A stretch of 64,000 bases of DNA from Ardenticatenaceae bacterium (lineage in GTDB: Bacteria; Chloroflexota; Anaerolineae; Promineifilales; Promineifilaceae). The position numbers and the translations under genes were made by a program. Below are positions 42,512 through 52,000 of this stretch, piece by piece (position 1 is the first letter of the stretch; each line of letters starts with the position of its first letter). The DNA lies in assembly GCA_020634375.1 (NCBI GenBank), contig JACKBX010000002.1:248001-312000 (forward strand), written 5' to 3'. The notes below the pieces were generated by a model that ran no database searches, was not told the DNA's origin, and saw only the letters and a program-made list of their open reading frames with translations.

Positions 42512-43219
42512 ATGGATGTAAACACAAGCCTACTGACCACTCTGCTGGTCACCGGGTTCTTGGGCAGCCTGGGGCATTGCCTGGGGATGTGTGGCCCGCT
42601 GGTGATGATGGTCGGTTTGCAGCTAAAGAAACGCGGTCAAAACCCGCTGCCGTTTCACCTGTTGTACCATACGTCGCGCCTGGTAGTTTATGCCGTTTTG
42701 GGCGCGGTGATCGGCGCACTTGGGTCGCTGCTGGGCTTGAGTGGGCAGTTGACCAGCGCGGCGGGTGTGGTGAGTTTGGTGTTGGGAACGGCCGTCATCC
42801 TCCTCGGCGCCGGTTATTTGGGGTGGTTGCCCTGGGGCAAGCTGGAGAGTAACGGCCGTTGGATCAGCCAGGCGATGTCCCGTGTTCTCAAGCGCGGCGG
42901 CGTGGGTGGCATCATTTTGCTGGGAGCGCTTAACGGACTGCTACCCTGCGGCCTTGTTTACAGTGCCTTGCTGGTAACGGCCGCTTCCGGTGGGCCACTG
43001 CCCGGCGCGTTGGGCATGTTTTTGTTTGGCGCGGGCACAATTCCCGCGCTGCTGGTAGTGGGCATTGGCGCCGGGGCGTTGAGCCTGCGGATGCGGCAGG
43101 CAATGGCGCGTGTCGCCGGGGTGGCGATCATAGTCGTTGGCGTTCAGTTGGCTTTGCGCGGGCTGGCTGCTCTGCACCTGATTGCTCATCAACAACTGGG
43201 AGGCATCGTGCTGTGGTAA
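42512..43219 (+). CDS. TauE/SafE-like (DsbD_2 family) membrane protein
   Basis: A 235-residue integral membrane protein with about six helices. The signatures GFLGSLGHCLGMCGPLVMMVG and ALNGLLPCGLVYSALLVTAASG, with cysteines near both helix starts, are those of the DsbD_2 family often found next to ccoI in cbb3 clusters, where it is linked to copper or thiol handling during oxidase assembly. It overlaps the following Cu-ATPase gene by seven bases. Confidence 0.85.
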   Translation: MDVNTSLLTTLLVTGFLGSLGHCLGMCGPLVMMVGLQLKKRGQNPLPFHLLYHTSRLVVYAVLGAVIGALGSLLGLSGQLTSAAGVVSLVLGTAVILLGAGYLGWLPWGKLESNGRWISQAMSRVLKRGGVGGIILLGALNGLLPCGLVYSALLVTAASGGPLPGALGMFLFGAGTIPALLVVGIGAGALSLRMRQAMARVAGVAIIVVGVQLALRGLAALHLIAHQQLGGIVLW

Positions 43220-45609
43220 ACCATCCAGAACCGTGCGCGTTGTGCGGCTTAACCATTGACAGCGTGCCCATCATCGAAACCTTTGCCGGAGAAGAAAAAC
43301 AGTTTTGCTGCCAGGGCTGCGCCCGCGTCTACCAGGTCGCCTTCGACAATGAGATGTTGGATGAGGTTTTGGCGGCGAATGCCAACACCAAAACACCCGC
43401 CTTCACCGACCTGATACTCAATCCGGGCGAGACGGCTTACTTTGCGCTGGGTGGCATGTGGTGTGCTGGCTGTGCGGTCGCCGCCGAACAGGTGCTGCGC
43501 AATCAGCCGGGCATCAAGCAGGTAGACGTCAGCTTTGCCGCCGAACGCGGCCGGATTTCGTATGATCCGGCGCAAATTGACCCGGCCGATTTGCTGCAAA
43601 AGCTGTCGGGGTTGGGCTATCGGCCGCGCCTGTTGAGCAATGCCGCCGACAAGCAGGTTGAAAAACGGCAGGAACGCACCTGGCTGCAAACGGTAACGGC
43701 CGCTGCCTTTGGGATGCAAATCATGGTGCTGTATCTGGCGCAGCTTTACCACCTTTATAGCGCGGAGCAGTACAACACGCCGATTGTGCGCCATTTGCAG
43801 TACTTGGTCTGGGCATTGGCGACGCCGCTGCTGTTCATTGGCGGCAGTTCGTTTTTACGTGGGGCTTGGCGGGCACTGCGAGCGCGTACAGCCACGATGG
43901 ACACATTGGTGGCGTTGGGCACGCTGTCGGGGTACAGCTACAGCGTTTACATCACCCTCACCGGCAGCGGCGAGGCGTATTTTGATTCGGTGGCGATGAT
44001 TACGACCTTTGTCATGATCGGCCGTTTTTTGGAGACGCTGGGCGGGGCGCAGGCGCGCAAAGATATTCGCAAGCTGCTGAGTTTGCAGCCGGACAAAGCG
44101 TGGCGGCGAATGGGCGATGCCTGGCGGTCGGTGAAGGCTGCTGACTTGGCTGTGGGTGATTTGATTTTGGTGAAACCGGGCGAGCGCGTTCCGGCGGATG
44201 GCGAGATTGTGGCTGGGGAAGCGGCCGTTAACGAAGCCCTGCTTACGGGCGAGTCTGTGCCGGTCAACAAGAGGCTGGGCGACGCCATTTTTGCCGGGAC
44301 GGTGGTGGTGGATACGGCCGTGACGGCGCGTGTGATGCAGCCGCCAACCTCTGCCCGGCTGGCGCAAATTACCCGGCTGGTGGAGCAAACGCTGTCGGCC
44401 AAACCACCCATTCAGCGGCTGGCTGACCGGGCGTCGGCTTATTTTGCGCTGGGGATTTTGGGGGCGGCGTTGTTAACGGCCGTTGGCTGGCTGGCTGCCG
44501 GGTATCCGCTGTCGCGGGCGTTATTAACGGCCGTTGCCGTGCTGGTGGTGGCCTGTCCCTGTGCGCTGGGGTTGGCGACGCCGCTGGCGTTGACAGTGGC
44601 ATTGGGGCGCACGACGCAGGCTGGGATTTTGGTGCGAAATCCGGCGGCGTTGGAAACGGCCGCAGCCATTAACCGCATCGCTTTTGACAAAACGGGGACG
44701 CTGACTCAGGGAGAGATGGCGGTGGTGGCGGCGCAGGTACTGCCGGAAACGGCCGTTTCTGAAACGGAGCTGCTTTGTCTGGCGGCGGCTGTGGAGCAGT
44801 ACTCAGCCCATCCCATTGCCCAGGCCATTGTGGCCGCCTGCTCGCCGTCACCGCATCCGGCGGATGAGTTTCAAATGCTGCGGGGATTGGGTGTTAGTGC
44901 CCGTGTTTCTGCGATGGATGGGCGGCGGGTGATGGTGGGAAACGGCCGTTTTCTGGAGCTAAACGGGCACAATCCACTGGCGGAACAGGCCGTCGTCCAC
45001 ACCGGGCGCGGCGAAACGGTCGTCTGGGTTGGCTGGAATGACAGCGCCGCCGGGTTCATCGCCCTGTGCGACGAGCCTAATCCAACGGCTAAACAAGCGC
45101 TGCGCCAGTTACAGGACGGTCAGGTTCAGCCGGTGATGCTTTCTGGCGATAATCCTGTGACGACGCAGGCCATCGCCGCCGAGTTGGGCTTGGCGGAATT
45201 TGAAGGAAGCTGCACGCCAGCCGACAAGGCGGCGCGGCTGCAAGGCTGGCAGTTGCAGGGCGCAAAGGTGGGCATGGTGGGTGATGGTGTAAACGATGCC
45301 CCGGCGTTGGCGCAGGCAAACTTGAGCATTGCAATGGCGTCGGGTGCGGATGTGGCTGGTGAAACGGCCGATGTCATTCTTATGCGCCCCGACCTTGCCT
45401 TAATTCCCTGGCTGCTGGCGTTTTCGCGGCAAACACGGCGCATTATTCTGGAAAATTTGAGCTGGGCGTTTGCCTACAATTTGCTGGCGGTTCCGCTGGC
45501 GGCGTTGGGCGTTATTAGCCCGGTGATTGCGGCAGCGGCGATGGCGGCCAGCAGTTTGCTGGTGGTGGGGAACTCGCTGCGTCTCCGGCAGATGCGGGTG
45601 AGGCGATGA
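43213..45609 (+). CDS. ccoI: Copper-translocating P1B-type ATPase, CcoI-like
   Basis: A 798-residue P-type ATPase from GTG 43213. The N-terminus has a cysteine cluster (CALCGLTID; KQFCCQGCARVY) typical of the CcoI/FixI group, then an HMA domain with MWCAGCAVAAEQV (Cys84/Cys87), eight membrane helices including the CPC motif (VACPCALGLATPLA, Cys448/Cys450), phospho-acceptor Asp492 in DKTGT, the HP motif (SAHPIAQ), and GDGVNDAPALAQANL. It exports or delivers copper for oxidase assembly. The symbol rests on the N-terminal cluster and the operon; a general CopA/CtpA role is possible. It has six ACGGCCGT copies. Confidence 0.88.
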   Translation: MVNHPEPCALCGLTIDSVPIIETFAGEEKQFCCQGCARVYQVAFDNEMLDEVLAANANTKTPAFTDLILNPGETAYFALGGMWCAGCAVAAEQVLRNQPGIKQVDVSFAAERGRISYDPAQIDPADLLQKLSGLGYRPRLLSNAADKQVEKRQERTWLQTVTAAAFGMQIMVLYLAQLYHLYSAEQYNTPIVRHLQYLVWALATPLLFIGGSSFLRGAWRALRARTATMDTLVALGTLSGYSYSVYITLTGSGEAYFDSVAMITTFVMIGRFLETLGGAQARKDIRKLLSLQPDKAWRRMGDAWRSVKAADLAVGDLILVKPGERVPADGEIVAGEAAVNEALLTGESVPVNKRLGDAIFAGTVVVDTAVTARVMQPPTSARLAQITRLVEQTLSAKPPIQRLADRASAYFALGILGAALLTAVGWLAAGYPLSRALLTAVAVLVVACPCALGLATPLALTVALGRTTQAGILVRNPAALETAAAINRIAFDKTGTLTQGEMAVVAAQVLPETAVSETELLCLAAAVEQYSAHPIAQAIVAACSPSPHPADEFQMLRGLGVSARVSAMDGRRVMVGNGRFLELNGHNPLAEQAVVHTGRGETVVWVGWNDSAAGFIALCDEPNPTAKQALRQLQDGQVQPVMLSGDNPVTTQAIAAELGLAEFEGSCTPADKAARLQGWQLQGAKVGMVGDGVNDAPALAQANLSIAMASGADVAGETADVILMRPDLALIPWLLAFSRQTRRIILENLSWAFAYNLLAVPLAALGVISPVIAAAAMAASSLLVVGNSLRLRQMRVRR

Positions 45610-45800
45610 ATTTGGTACGTCATTTGTTGTACTTGCAGTAAGCATTTGCCCCAGAACGGCCGTTGCCAAACGGTCTATTTGTCAAAGCGCGATTACGCCT
45701 TCGCGCCGATCTCTCTCAAAGCGATTCACGATAAGCTAAGAACAGAATACACACCGCCTTCTAGCGGCGGCAACAAGCACTTTTACGGAGGTAAATTGAG

Positions 45801-46316
45801 ATGAGTACAAACAGCGTTGTTCACGTTTATGAGAATATGGCTGCGGCAGAAACGGCCGTTCGCAAACTCGACCAAGGGAATTTCCCCATTAAGCAAGTTT
45901 CCATTATGGCACAGGACATGGCCAGCGAAAAAGAAGTTCATGGCTTCATCACCACTGGTGATGTGGCAAAAGCTGGTGCTGGAACCGGGGCCTGGATGGG
46001 TGGTTTGTTCGGCATCCTGATTGGCGCGGCCTTTATTTGGGTTCCTGGATTTGGCCCCTTGTTTGTAGCCGGGCCGTTAGCAGCCGCTCTGCTGGGCGGC
46101 GCGGAAGGCGCTGCCGCGGGTGCGGCTGGTGGTGGATTGTTGGGCGCTTTGTTTGGTTGGGGCGTCTCTAAACAACACATCGTCAAGTACCAAGAAACAT
46201 TGAAGGCCGGTAAATACCTGCTGGTTGCTCATGGCAGCCCAGAGGAAGTTGAACGGGCACGCACTATTTTGGAAGATAGCGAGGCAGTGGAAGCGAACGT
46301 CCATACTGAAGCATAG
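45801..46316 (+). CDS. Glycine-zipper general-stress-type protein
   Basis: A 171-residue protein: soluble alpha/beta N-terminal part (VVHVYENMAAAETAVRKLDQGNFPIKQVSIMAQDM), a Gly/Ala-rich hydrophobic hairpin (about 58-118, GAGTGAWMGGLFGILIGAAF...GGAEGAAAGAAGGGLLGALFGWG) and a soluble tail (VKYQETLKAGKYLLVAHGSPEEVERARTIL). This matches the low-temperature/general stress 17M-like family. GGAGGT sits nine bases upstream of ATG 45801. It starts the cluster continuing through the transaldolase homolog. Confidence 0.8.
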   Translation: MSTNSVVHVYENMAAAETAVRKLDQGNFPIKQVSIMAQDMASEKEVHGFITTGDVAKAGAGTGAWMGGLFGILIGAAFIWVPGFGPLFVAGPLAAALLGGAEGAAAGAAGGGLLGALFGWGVSKQHIVKYQETLKAGKYLLVAHGSPEEVERARTILEDSEAVEANVHTEA

Positions 46317-46330
46317 ATGTTTTAGAACTG

Positions 46331-46378
46331 GGGAGATTGGAGACCGATTAATCTCCAATCTCTAATCTCCGGTCTTCT
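46331..46378. repeat. Heptamer island, GAGATTG words
   Basis: GGGAGATTGGAGACCGATTAA followed by TCTCCAATCTCTAATCTCCGGTC, a near-perfect hairpin in the 79-base gap after the glycine-zipper gene. Confidence 0.85.
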
Positions 46379-46395
46379 TAGAGAGGTATTGAATC

Positions 46396-47037
46396 ATGGA
46401 TATTCCTTTAGATGTTGATGTTTTTTGTTCGGATGGGAAGTGCGGTCGGTCAACGGCCGTTATCCTCAACCCGGTCTCACAAGAAATTACGCATGTGGTG
46501 GTGACAACGCAAGAAATGCTGCACGGCGAATATGAAGTGCCGGTTACGCTCATTGAAGAAAGCGGGCCTGATAGCATTCAGCTTCGCTGCCGACGCAATA
46601 CATTGGCTGGGCTAGAGCCATTCCATAAAGTCAAATTTGTCAGTCTGCATGATCTGGATGAACCTGGCACGCCTCTAACCGAAATCCCGGAAACGCTATT
46701 ATCGTCAGCCTGGCTGTGGCCTTATATTACAGCCAATGGGGGATATGGCACTTACGTTAACGTCGAACAGATTCCCCATAGTGAACTGGCGGTTCATCGT
46801 GGCGCACATGTAGAGGCTGTGGATGGGCACATCGGCCAAGTAGATGAATTCATTATCAATCCTGAAAATAACCACATCACGCATCTGGTTTTACGTGAAG
46901 GTCATCTGTGGGGTCAAAAAGACATCACAGTTCCTATTTCTGAAATTGAACGAGTTGAATCTGATGTTGTTTATTTGAAACTAGACAAGATGGGCGTTGA
47001 AGCATTGCCAACCGTGTCGGTTAAACGGCGGTGGTAG
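46396..47037 (+). CDS. Double PRC-barrel protein (1)
   Basis: A 213-residue protein with two PRC-barrel domains: 1-80 (DIPLDVDVFCSDGKCGRSTAVILNPVSQEITHVVV) and about 120-205 (GAHVEAVDGHIGQVDEFIINPENNHITHLVLREGHLWGQKDITVPISEIERVE). PRC barrels mediate binding or RNA/photosystem-related assembly in known examples. No catalytic domain. The next gene is a clear paralog (same DIPL start, same LREGHLWG motif), so this is a recent tandem duplication. No function is assigned. Confidence 0.85.
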   Translation: MDIPLDVDVFCSDGKCGRSTAVILNPVSQEITHVVVTTQEMLHGEYEVPVTLIEESGPDSIQLRCRRNTLAGLEPFHKVKFVSLHDLDEPGTPLTEIPETLLSSAWLWPYITANGGYGTYVNVEQIPHSELAVHRGAHVEAVDGHIGQVDEFIINPENNHITHLVLREGHLWGQKDITVPISEIERVESDVVYLKLDKMGVEALPTVSVKRRW

Positions 47038-47065
47038 TTGTAACCTAATGTTAAGGAGCAAAATC

Positions 47066-47695
47066 ATGGACATTCCCTTAAATGTATCTGTGTTCGGCCC
47101 GAACGGCCGTATCGGTCAGTCAACCTTCGTCATTATGAATCCGATCACCCAAGAAGTGACGCATATCGTCGTCAAGAGCGAGTCAGTTCTGCAAACAGAA
47201 CACCTGGTAGCTCTCAAGCATATTCAAAGCAGCGATTCTGACATGATCCGTCTGGATTGTACTGGCGAGCAACTGGCGCAAATGGATTTATTCCAGGAAG
47301 TGGAATTCGACTCAGTCAATATACCGAATTTTGGAGCACCGGCGGCAATAGGTGACGCTTATATCTGGCCGTATGTTACAGCATCCCCAGAAGCGCGTCT
47401 TGTGAAAATAGTACACCGGCACATCCCACCTTATGAACGAGAAATACGGCGAGGCGCACATGTTCACGCTGCAAACGGCCGTATCGGTCAGGTAGATGAA
47501 CTCGTCGTTGACAAAGACACATTCCATGTCACCCATCTGGTGCTGCGCGAAGGCCACCTATGGGGCACAAAAGACGTCATGATTCCCGTAGACGAAATTG
47601 AAACGGTTACGGAAGACAACATTTACCTGAAACTGGACAAGAAAAGCATTGGGGCATTGCCTACATTTCCAGTGCATCGTCACATCCAACACTAA
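47066..47695 (+). CDS. Double PRC-barrel protein (2)
   Basis: A 209-residue paralog of the preceding protein: MDIPLNVSVFGPNGRIGQSTFVIMNPITQEVTHIVV, then the second barrel with RGAHVHAANGRIGQVDELVVDKDTFHVTHLVLREGHLWGTKDVMIPVDEIE. ATG 47066 follows AAGGAGC; an in-frame ATG at 46997 lies inside the upstream gene and is rejected. Both ACGGCCGT sites in this gene are read as Asn-Gly-Arg within the NGRIGQ motif of each barrel. Confidence 0.85.
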   Translation: MDIPLNVSVFGPNGRIGQSTFVIMNPITQEVTHIVVKSESVLQTEHLVALKHIQSSDSDMIRLDCTGEQLAQMDLFQEVEFDSVNIPNFGAPAAIGDAYIWPYVTASPEARLVKIVHRHIPPYEREIRRGAHVHAANGRIGQVDELVVDKDTFHVTHLVLREGHLWGTKDVMIPVDEIETVTEDNIYLKLDKKSIGALPTFPVHRHIQH

Positions 47696-47714
47696 ATTCA
47701 AAGAGGAGCATGCA

Positions 47715-48779
47715 ATGAGCAAATTACATGAAGCAACTGGATTGGGGCAATCCATCTGGCTCAACGGTTTGGATCGGCCCCTGATCCAAAGTCACCGTTT
47801 GATCAATTTCATTCTAATGGGTGTTCACGGCGTTACTTCCCACCCTGACACTATCACAAAAGCCATAGCAGACAGCAGTGATTATGACCACCAACTTATG
47901 GAACTGGTTCACAAGGGCAGCAGCATTCCACAAGTGACAGAAAAGTTATTGTTTACGGATGTGCAAACGGCCGTTGACCTCATCCATCCCATTTACGAAC
48001 GCACCCACGGCGTGGATGGTTACGTTAGCCTGGACATAAACCCCGCCCTCGAACACGATCTCAGTGAACTTATATCCGAAGGGCTGCGCCTGGATTATGA
48101 CATTGACCGCGTGAACACGATGGTGCAAATTCCCGCCACCCCCGTTGGCATTCAAGCCATCGAAAAACTCATTGGTGAGGGAACCAGCGTCAACGCCACT
48201 CACATTTATACTGCGGAAACGTATGAAAAAGTGGCGCAGGCATACATCGCAGGGATGGATTATTTCTGGTCGCACCTGGACATCTGGCGGCTGCCCCCGG
48301 CGGCAGTGGCTTCCGTGCCCGTCACACGACTAGATCAAGCAGTTGATACGCTTTTAGAAGATGGCAACCCCTTATCAGGCACGTCTGGAATTGCGATGGC
48401 AAAGGTGATTTACGGCCGTTTCCAACAAATTTTCAACAGCAAAGAATGGAAACAGTTGGCTAAACATGGATCACGGTTGCAACGGCCGTTATGGGAAAGC
48501 AGCGATGACCCACGGTACGTCCACAGCCTCATGGGGACTAACACCATCCACAGCCTGCCCGCTACCCACATCACCGCCTTCCTCGAAGAAAGCCCTATGA
48601 CCAACACGCTCACAGTGGGGCAAGATGAAGCCCAACAAACCCTGGCCGATCTGGCACAGCAGGGCATCAATCTGACAGCTATCGAAAAGCAACTGCGAAC
48701 TCAAGCCATCGAAACAACACGCATCGCCTACCAATCCTTAACCGACGCCGTCATGCGCCGCCGCGATGAATTAGCCTAA
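47715..48779 (+). CDS. Transaldolase homolog lacking all catalytic residues
   Basis: A 354-residue protein whose whole length follows the actinobacterial-type transaldolase. Compared with the family pattern, the catalytic Asp of WLD is Asn17 (SIWLNGLDR), the catalytic Glu of VSLEV is Asp107 (YVSLDINP), and the Schiff-base Lys of IKIPAT is Gln138 (MVQIPATPVG). The fold motifs around them persist: GVTSHP, EGTSVNATHIY, RLQRPLWESS and NTIHSLP. Sugar transfer through a lysine Schiff base is therefore unlikely, and the protein may be regulatory or have a new activity. ATG 47715 follows AGAGGAGC, 19 bases after the PRC-barrel gene, so they form one operon. Confidence 0.85.
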   Translation: MSKLHEATGLGQSIWLNGLDRPLIQSHRLINFILMGVHGVTSHPDTITKAIADSSDYDHQLMELVHKGSSIPQVTEKLLFTDVQTAVDLIHPIYERTHGVDGYVSLDINPALEHDLSELISEGLRLDYDIDRVNTMVQIPATPVGIQAIEKLIGEGTSVNATHIYTAETYEKVAQAYIAGMDYFWSHLDIWRLPPAAVASVPVTRLDQAVDTLLEDGNPLSGTSGIAMAKVIYGRFQQIFNSKEWKQLAKHGSRLQRPLWESSDDPRYVHSLMGTNTIHSLPATHITAFLEESPMTNTLTVGQDEAQQTLADLAQQGINLTAIEKQLRTQAIETTRIAYQSLTDAVMRRRDELA

Positions 48780-48844
48780 TTTGGGAGACGAATCTTCAGC
48801 CTCCCAAATTACCAAGTTAAAACAAATTCGGAGAATCAAATCTC

Positions 48845-48931
48845 ATGAACAAGCGGTTGTACAAGCTCTTTGTCATTTTTTTGTTGGTCTTGATGGTAGC
48901 TGTGCCGTTGCTACGGATTTTTGTTCGTTAA
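48845..48931 (+). CDS. Candidate 28-residue membrane peptide or signal-peptide remnant
   Basis: MNKRLYKLFVIFLLVLMVAV followed by PLLRIFVR and a stop: a basic start and one hydrophobic segment. GGAG lies about ten bases upstream. A neighbouring frame downstream reads on with an Ala-rich secreted-looking stretch (HAAPAAAKPILAAAGL), so this may be the signal peptide of a frameshifted, truncated secreted protein rather than a functional peptide. Confidence 0.35.
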   Translation: MNKRLYKLFVIFLLVLMVAVPLLRIFVR

Positions 48932-49002
48932 CGGCCGTTAACCACAACCATCTTGGTCACGCTGCTCCTGCTGCGGCAAAGCCCATTTTGGCAGCGGCTG
49001 GC

Positions 49003-52000
49003 TTAAGGGCAAACCGCATCCCCCATATCCTGCCAGGTATTCAGCGCCGTTGACGATGCGCCATCAGGCCAAGTAGTAAAGTCTCCGGTATACAACACCT
49101 GCACCATCATGCCAAAAGGATTTGTCAATGCCCCCATTTCGGCGGCGGCATCTATTTGCATCTCAATCACCCATTGACCACCGCTGCTAGTGATGCCTGC
49201 TGCCCAATTTGTGCTGGAATAACCGTTGTTCCACTCCTGCCCATCGGAATTATTGCCAATACCTGCGAGAACGGCCGTCGTACTATCACGTCCAATTTGG
49301 AAAAAGCGATCAGACGTATCCGGGTCGCCGCCATTGTTGGTTGTGTCAAAATACATCCGCACCGAATCGGTCACATCTGTCGTGTCATCATTCACCAGAA
49401 AAGCCATGTACAGATGAGCCGCATCACGCAGCACATACACCTGTACCAGTCGTGCCGTATTCGTTCCTGGTTGAATTTGGAACAACGGCCCACCGGGCCA
49501 TTCTACAATGTTAAAATTGCCGTCAATCGTTGGCGGCGCGTCCGCACAGGCCAACGAAAGGGACGGGATCGGCGTGACAGTGGGCGTCGCCGTTGGCGTC
49601 TCTGTGGGAACTTGCGTCGCGGTGGATGTTGGCAGAGGTGTTTGTGTGGGCGTAGCCGTAGGTGCAGGTGTACTGGTCAACGTCGGAGTGGGCGTTTGTG
49701 ATGGCGTGGCGGTTGGCCCCGGTGTATCGCTGGGAGCCGGTGTGAACGTGGCGCTGGGGATGGGGGTTTCGCTGGGAACGGCAGTTGGTATATCCTGCGA
49801 CAGCGGGTCGGTGCCCTGAGCCACTTCCAAGCCATCATTCACACCATCCCCGTCTGTATCTGCTTTGATCGGGCTGGTCTTATACGTCATTACCTCTTGC
49901 CAATCGTCCAAAATATCGCCATCAGAATCGCGCTTGCGTGGGTCGCTGCCCCATTGCAGCATCTCTTCGCCGTCGGTCAGACCATCACCATCAGTATCAG
50001 GGTTGTTGGGGTCTGTGCCCAACGCTTCTTCTTGTGAATCGGTCAGCCCATCGTTGTCCGTGTCGTCGGTAACGGCCGTTGCCGATGCCGTCACCACAGG
50101 CGTCAGAGTTAAATCCGGCGTTAGCGAACCCTCCGATAACACAGCCACAGGAATGGTACTCGTCGGTTCCACGCCACCGCCAAAAATACGGTCGCGGTTC
50201 GTTACAAACACAATACCTGCAATCACACAAGCAAAAGTGACCACAAAAACAAGCGCATAAACCAGCCCCGCCGGAAGCAGTGTGCCCGATTGTGCCTCAC
50301 CACGCAATCGCTGTTCACCACCCGCCGCTGAACGGACAACCACCTCATAGGGAAACAGCTCACTACTGTTAAACAATCGCTGCGAACGCGCCGCTACATC
50401 CAATTCCACTCGCGCTGCCTGCCCAGCCTCCAGGCGAATTCGACCCCGTTCACCCTGAAAGCGCAGCCCATTCTGCCGGTCTTGTCCAACCAGGCTAAAC
50501 TCACCCACCCCATTCCCCGTATTGCGAATCATCACCGTCACCGTTGCCGGAAGCCGTATCTCTGCTCCGTCTAACGATGCCTCAAATTCCACAAACGTGC
50601 CAATGAAGAGGGAGGCCGTCGTACCTACTTGAATAGTTGGCTGCTTTTGTGACACCAATTCCAGGCGAAAACGCTGCCGCCCGGTCGGCGTCTTGGCACT
50701 GCGCGGCGGACGTATCGTCACGGTCAGGGGCACAGTTGCCCCGGCAGCTATGTCTTTGAAGCCCTCTAGCGTCACCCAATCCTCTTGAATGCCACTGACG
50801 CGCAGCCGCACGCGGTCAGCAACCTCGCTGCGATTGACTACCTCCACCGTAAGCTGCACCGGCTGCCCCGGCGTCACCGAAATTTTGTCGCGGGATAAAT
50901 ACAGGCCCAATGATGTGGGCGTTGAGGATGCGGCCCCCGTCTGCACCTGCATCTGCTGTGTAGGCAGCGCATCTTGCCCGGCAGAATGGCTAATGCCAGG
51001 GGTGATATGGCCCGGCGCAGCATCGCCAGCGGGGATGGGGTCTGGGTGTTCTTTGCGCGGTGCGTGTAAAACAAGTTCGTATGGGCCAATTTTCAGGCGG
51101 GAATCGGGCTGCATGGGGGTGGGTGTTTCGGAACGGAGGCGACGGCCGTCCAGCCATGTACCATTAATCCCGCCCAAATCGACCACTTCCCAGCCCAGCG
51201 ATGTGGCTTGCAGCCGCGCATGATGGCGCGACACGCCATCCGTCGGCAGCACAATGTTGTTGTCGGCGTTTCGTCCAATGGTCAGCACGGGTAGGGTGAG
51301 TGGCACAATGCTCACCGGCTGCTCCGGCGTTTCGATGTACAACTCATACCCCGCAGGCGGTTCGCTGACCTGCTCCAAAATATCCACCTCTTGCCGTGAC
51401 ATGACACGGGTCGGCGCACCTTCCAATGAAACAATGGCGCTGCGCAAGTTGCGCACCATCTCGCGGCCTGTGGCAAACCGTTCACTGGGGTCTTTTGCCA
51501 GAGCGCGGCGCAGCAGGCCATCAATCAGCTTGGGTACGTCGCCACGATATTGGCTGGCGGATGTGGGCATCACACGCCCACGATGGGTGCTGATGGCTTC
51601 GGAGAGCGTTTGGAAATCGAAGGGGAGGTGGTTAGTGATGAGTTCGTAGAGAACGACGCCGAGGCCATAGAGGTCGGAACGGCCGTCCAACGGTTTCCCC
51701 TCACATTGCTCCGGCGACATGTACATAGGTGTGCCCAATGTCATGCCGCTTTGCGTAATGTCCGCGCCCTCTTGGAGTTTCACCAGGCCAAAATCAGTGA
51801 GCACGGCGCGGAATGGGGCCTCGTTCGGCTGGTCGGCCTGTTCCAACTTCTTCAAAATGATGTTTCCCGGCTTCACGTCACGGTGGATAATGCCCAGGCT
51901 GTGGGCATAGTGCAGGGCATCGGCAATCTGCGCAGCAATTTGCAGGCTTTGCGTCAACGGCAAAAACTTCTTCATGCGTTGTAGGCGTTGCAAATGGTCG

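Noticed and set aside
49003..49053. Short plus-strand gene overlapping the kinase 3' end
   Set aside because: An antisense frame without a Shine-Dalgarno sequence; the kinase coding frame accounts for the region.
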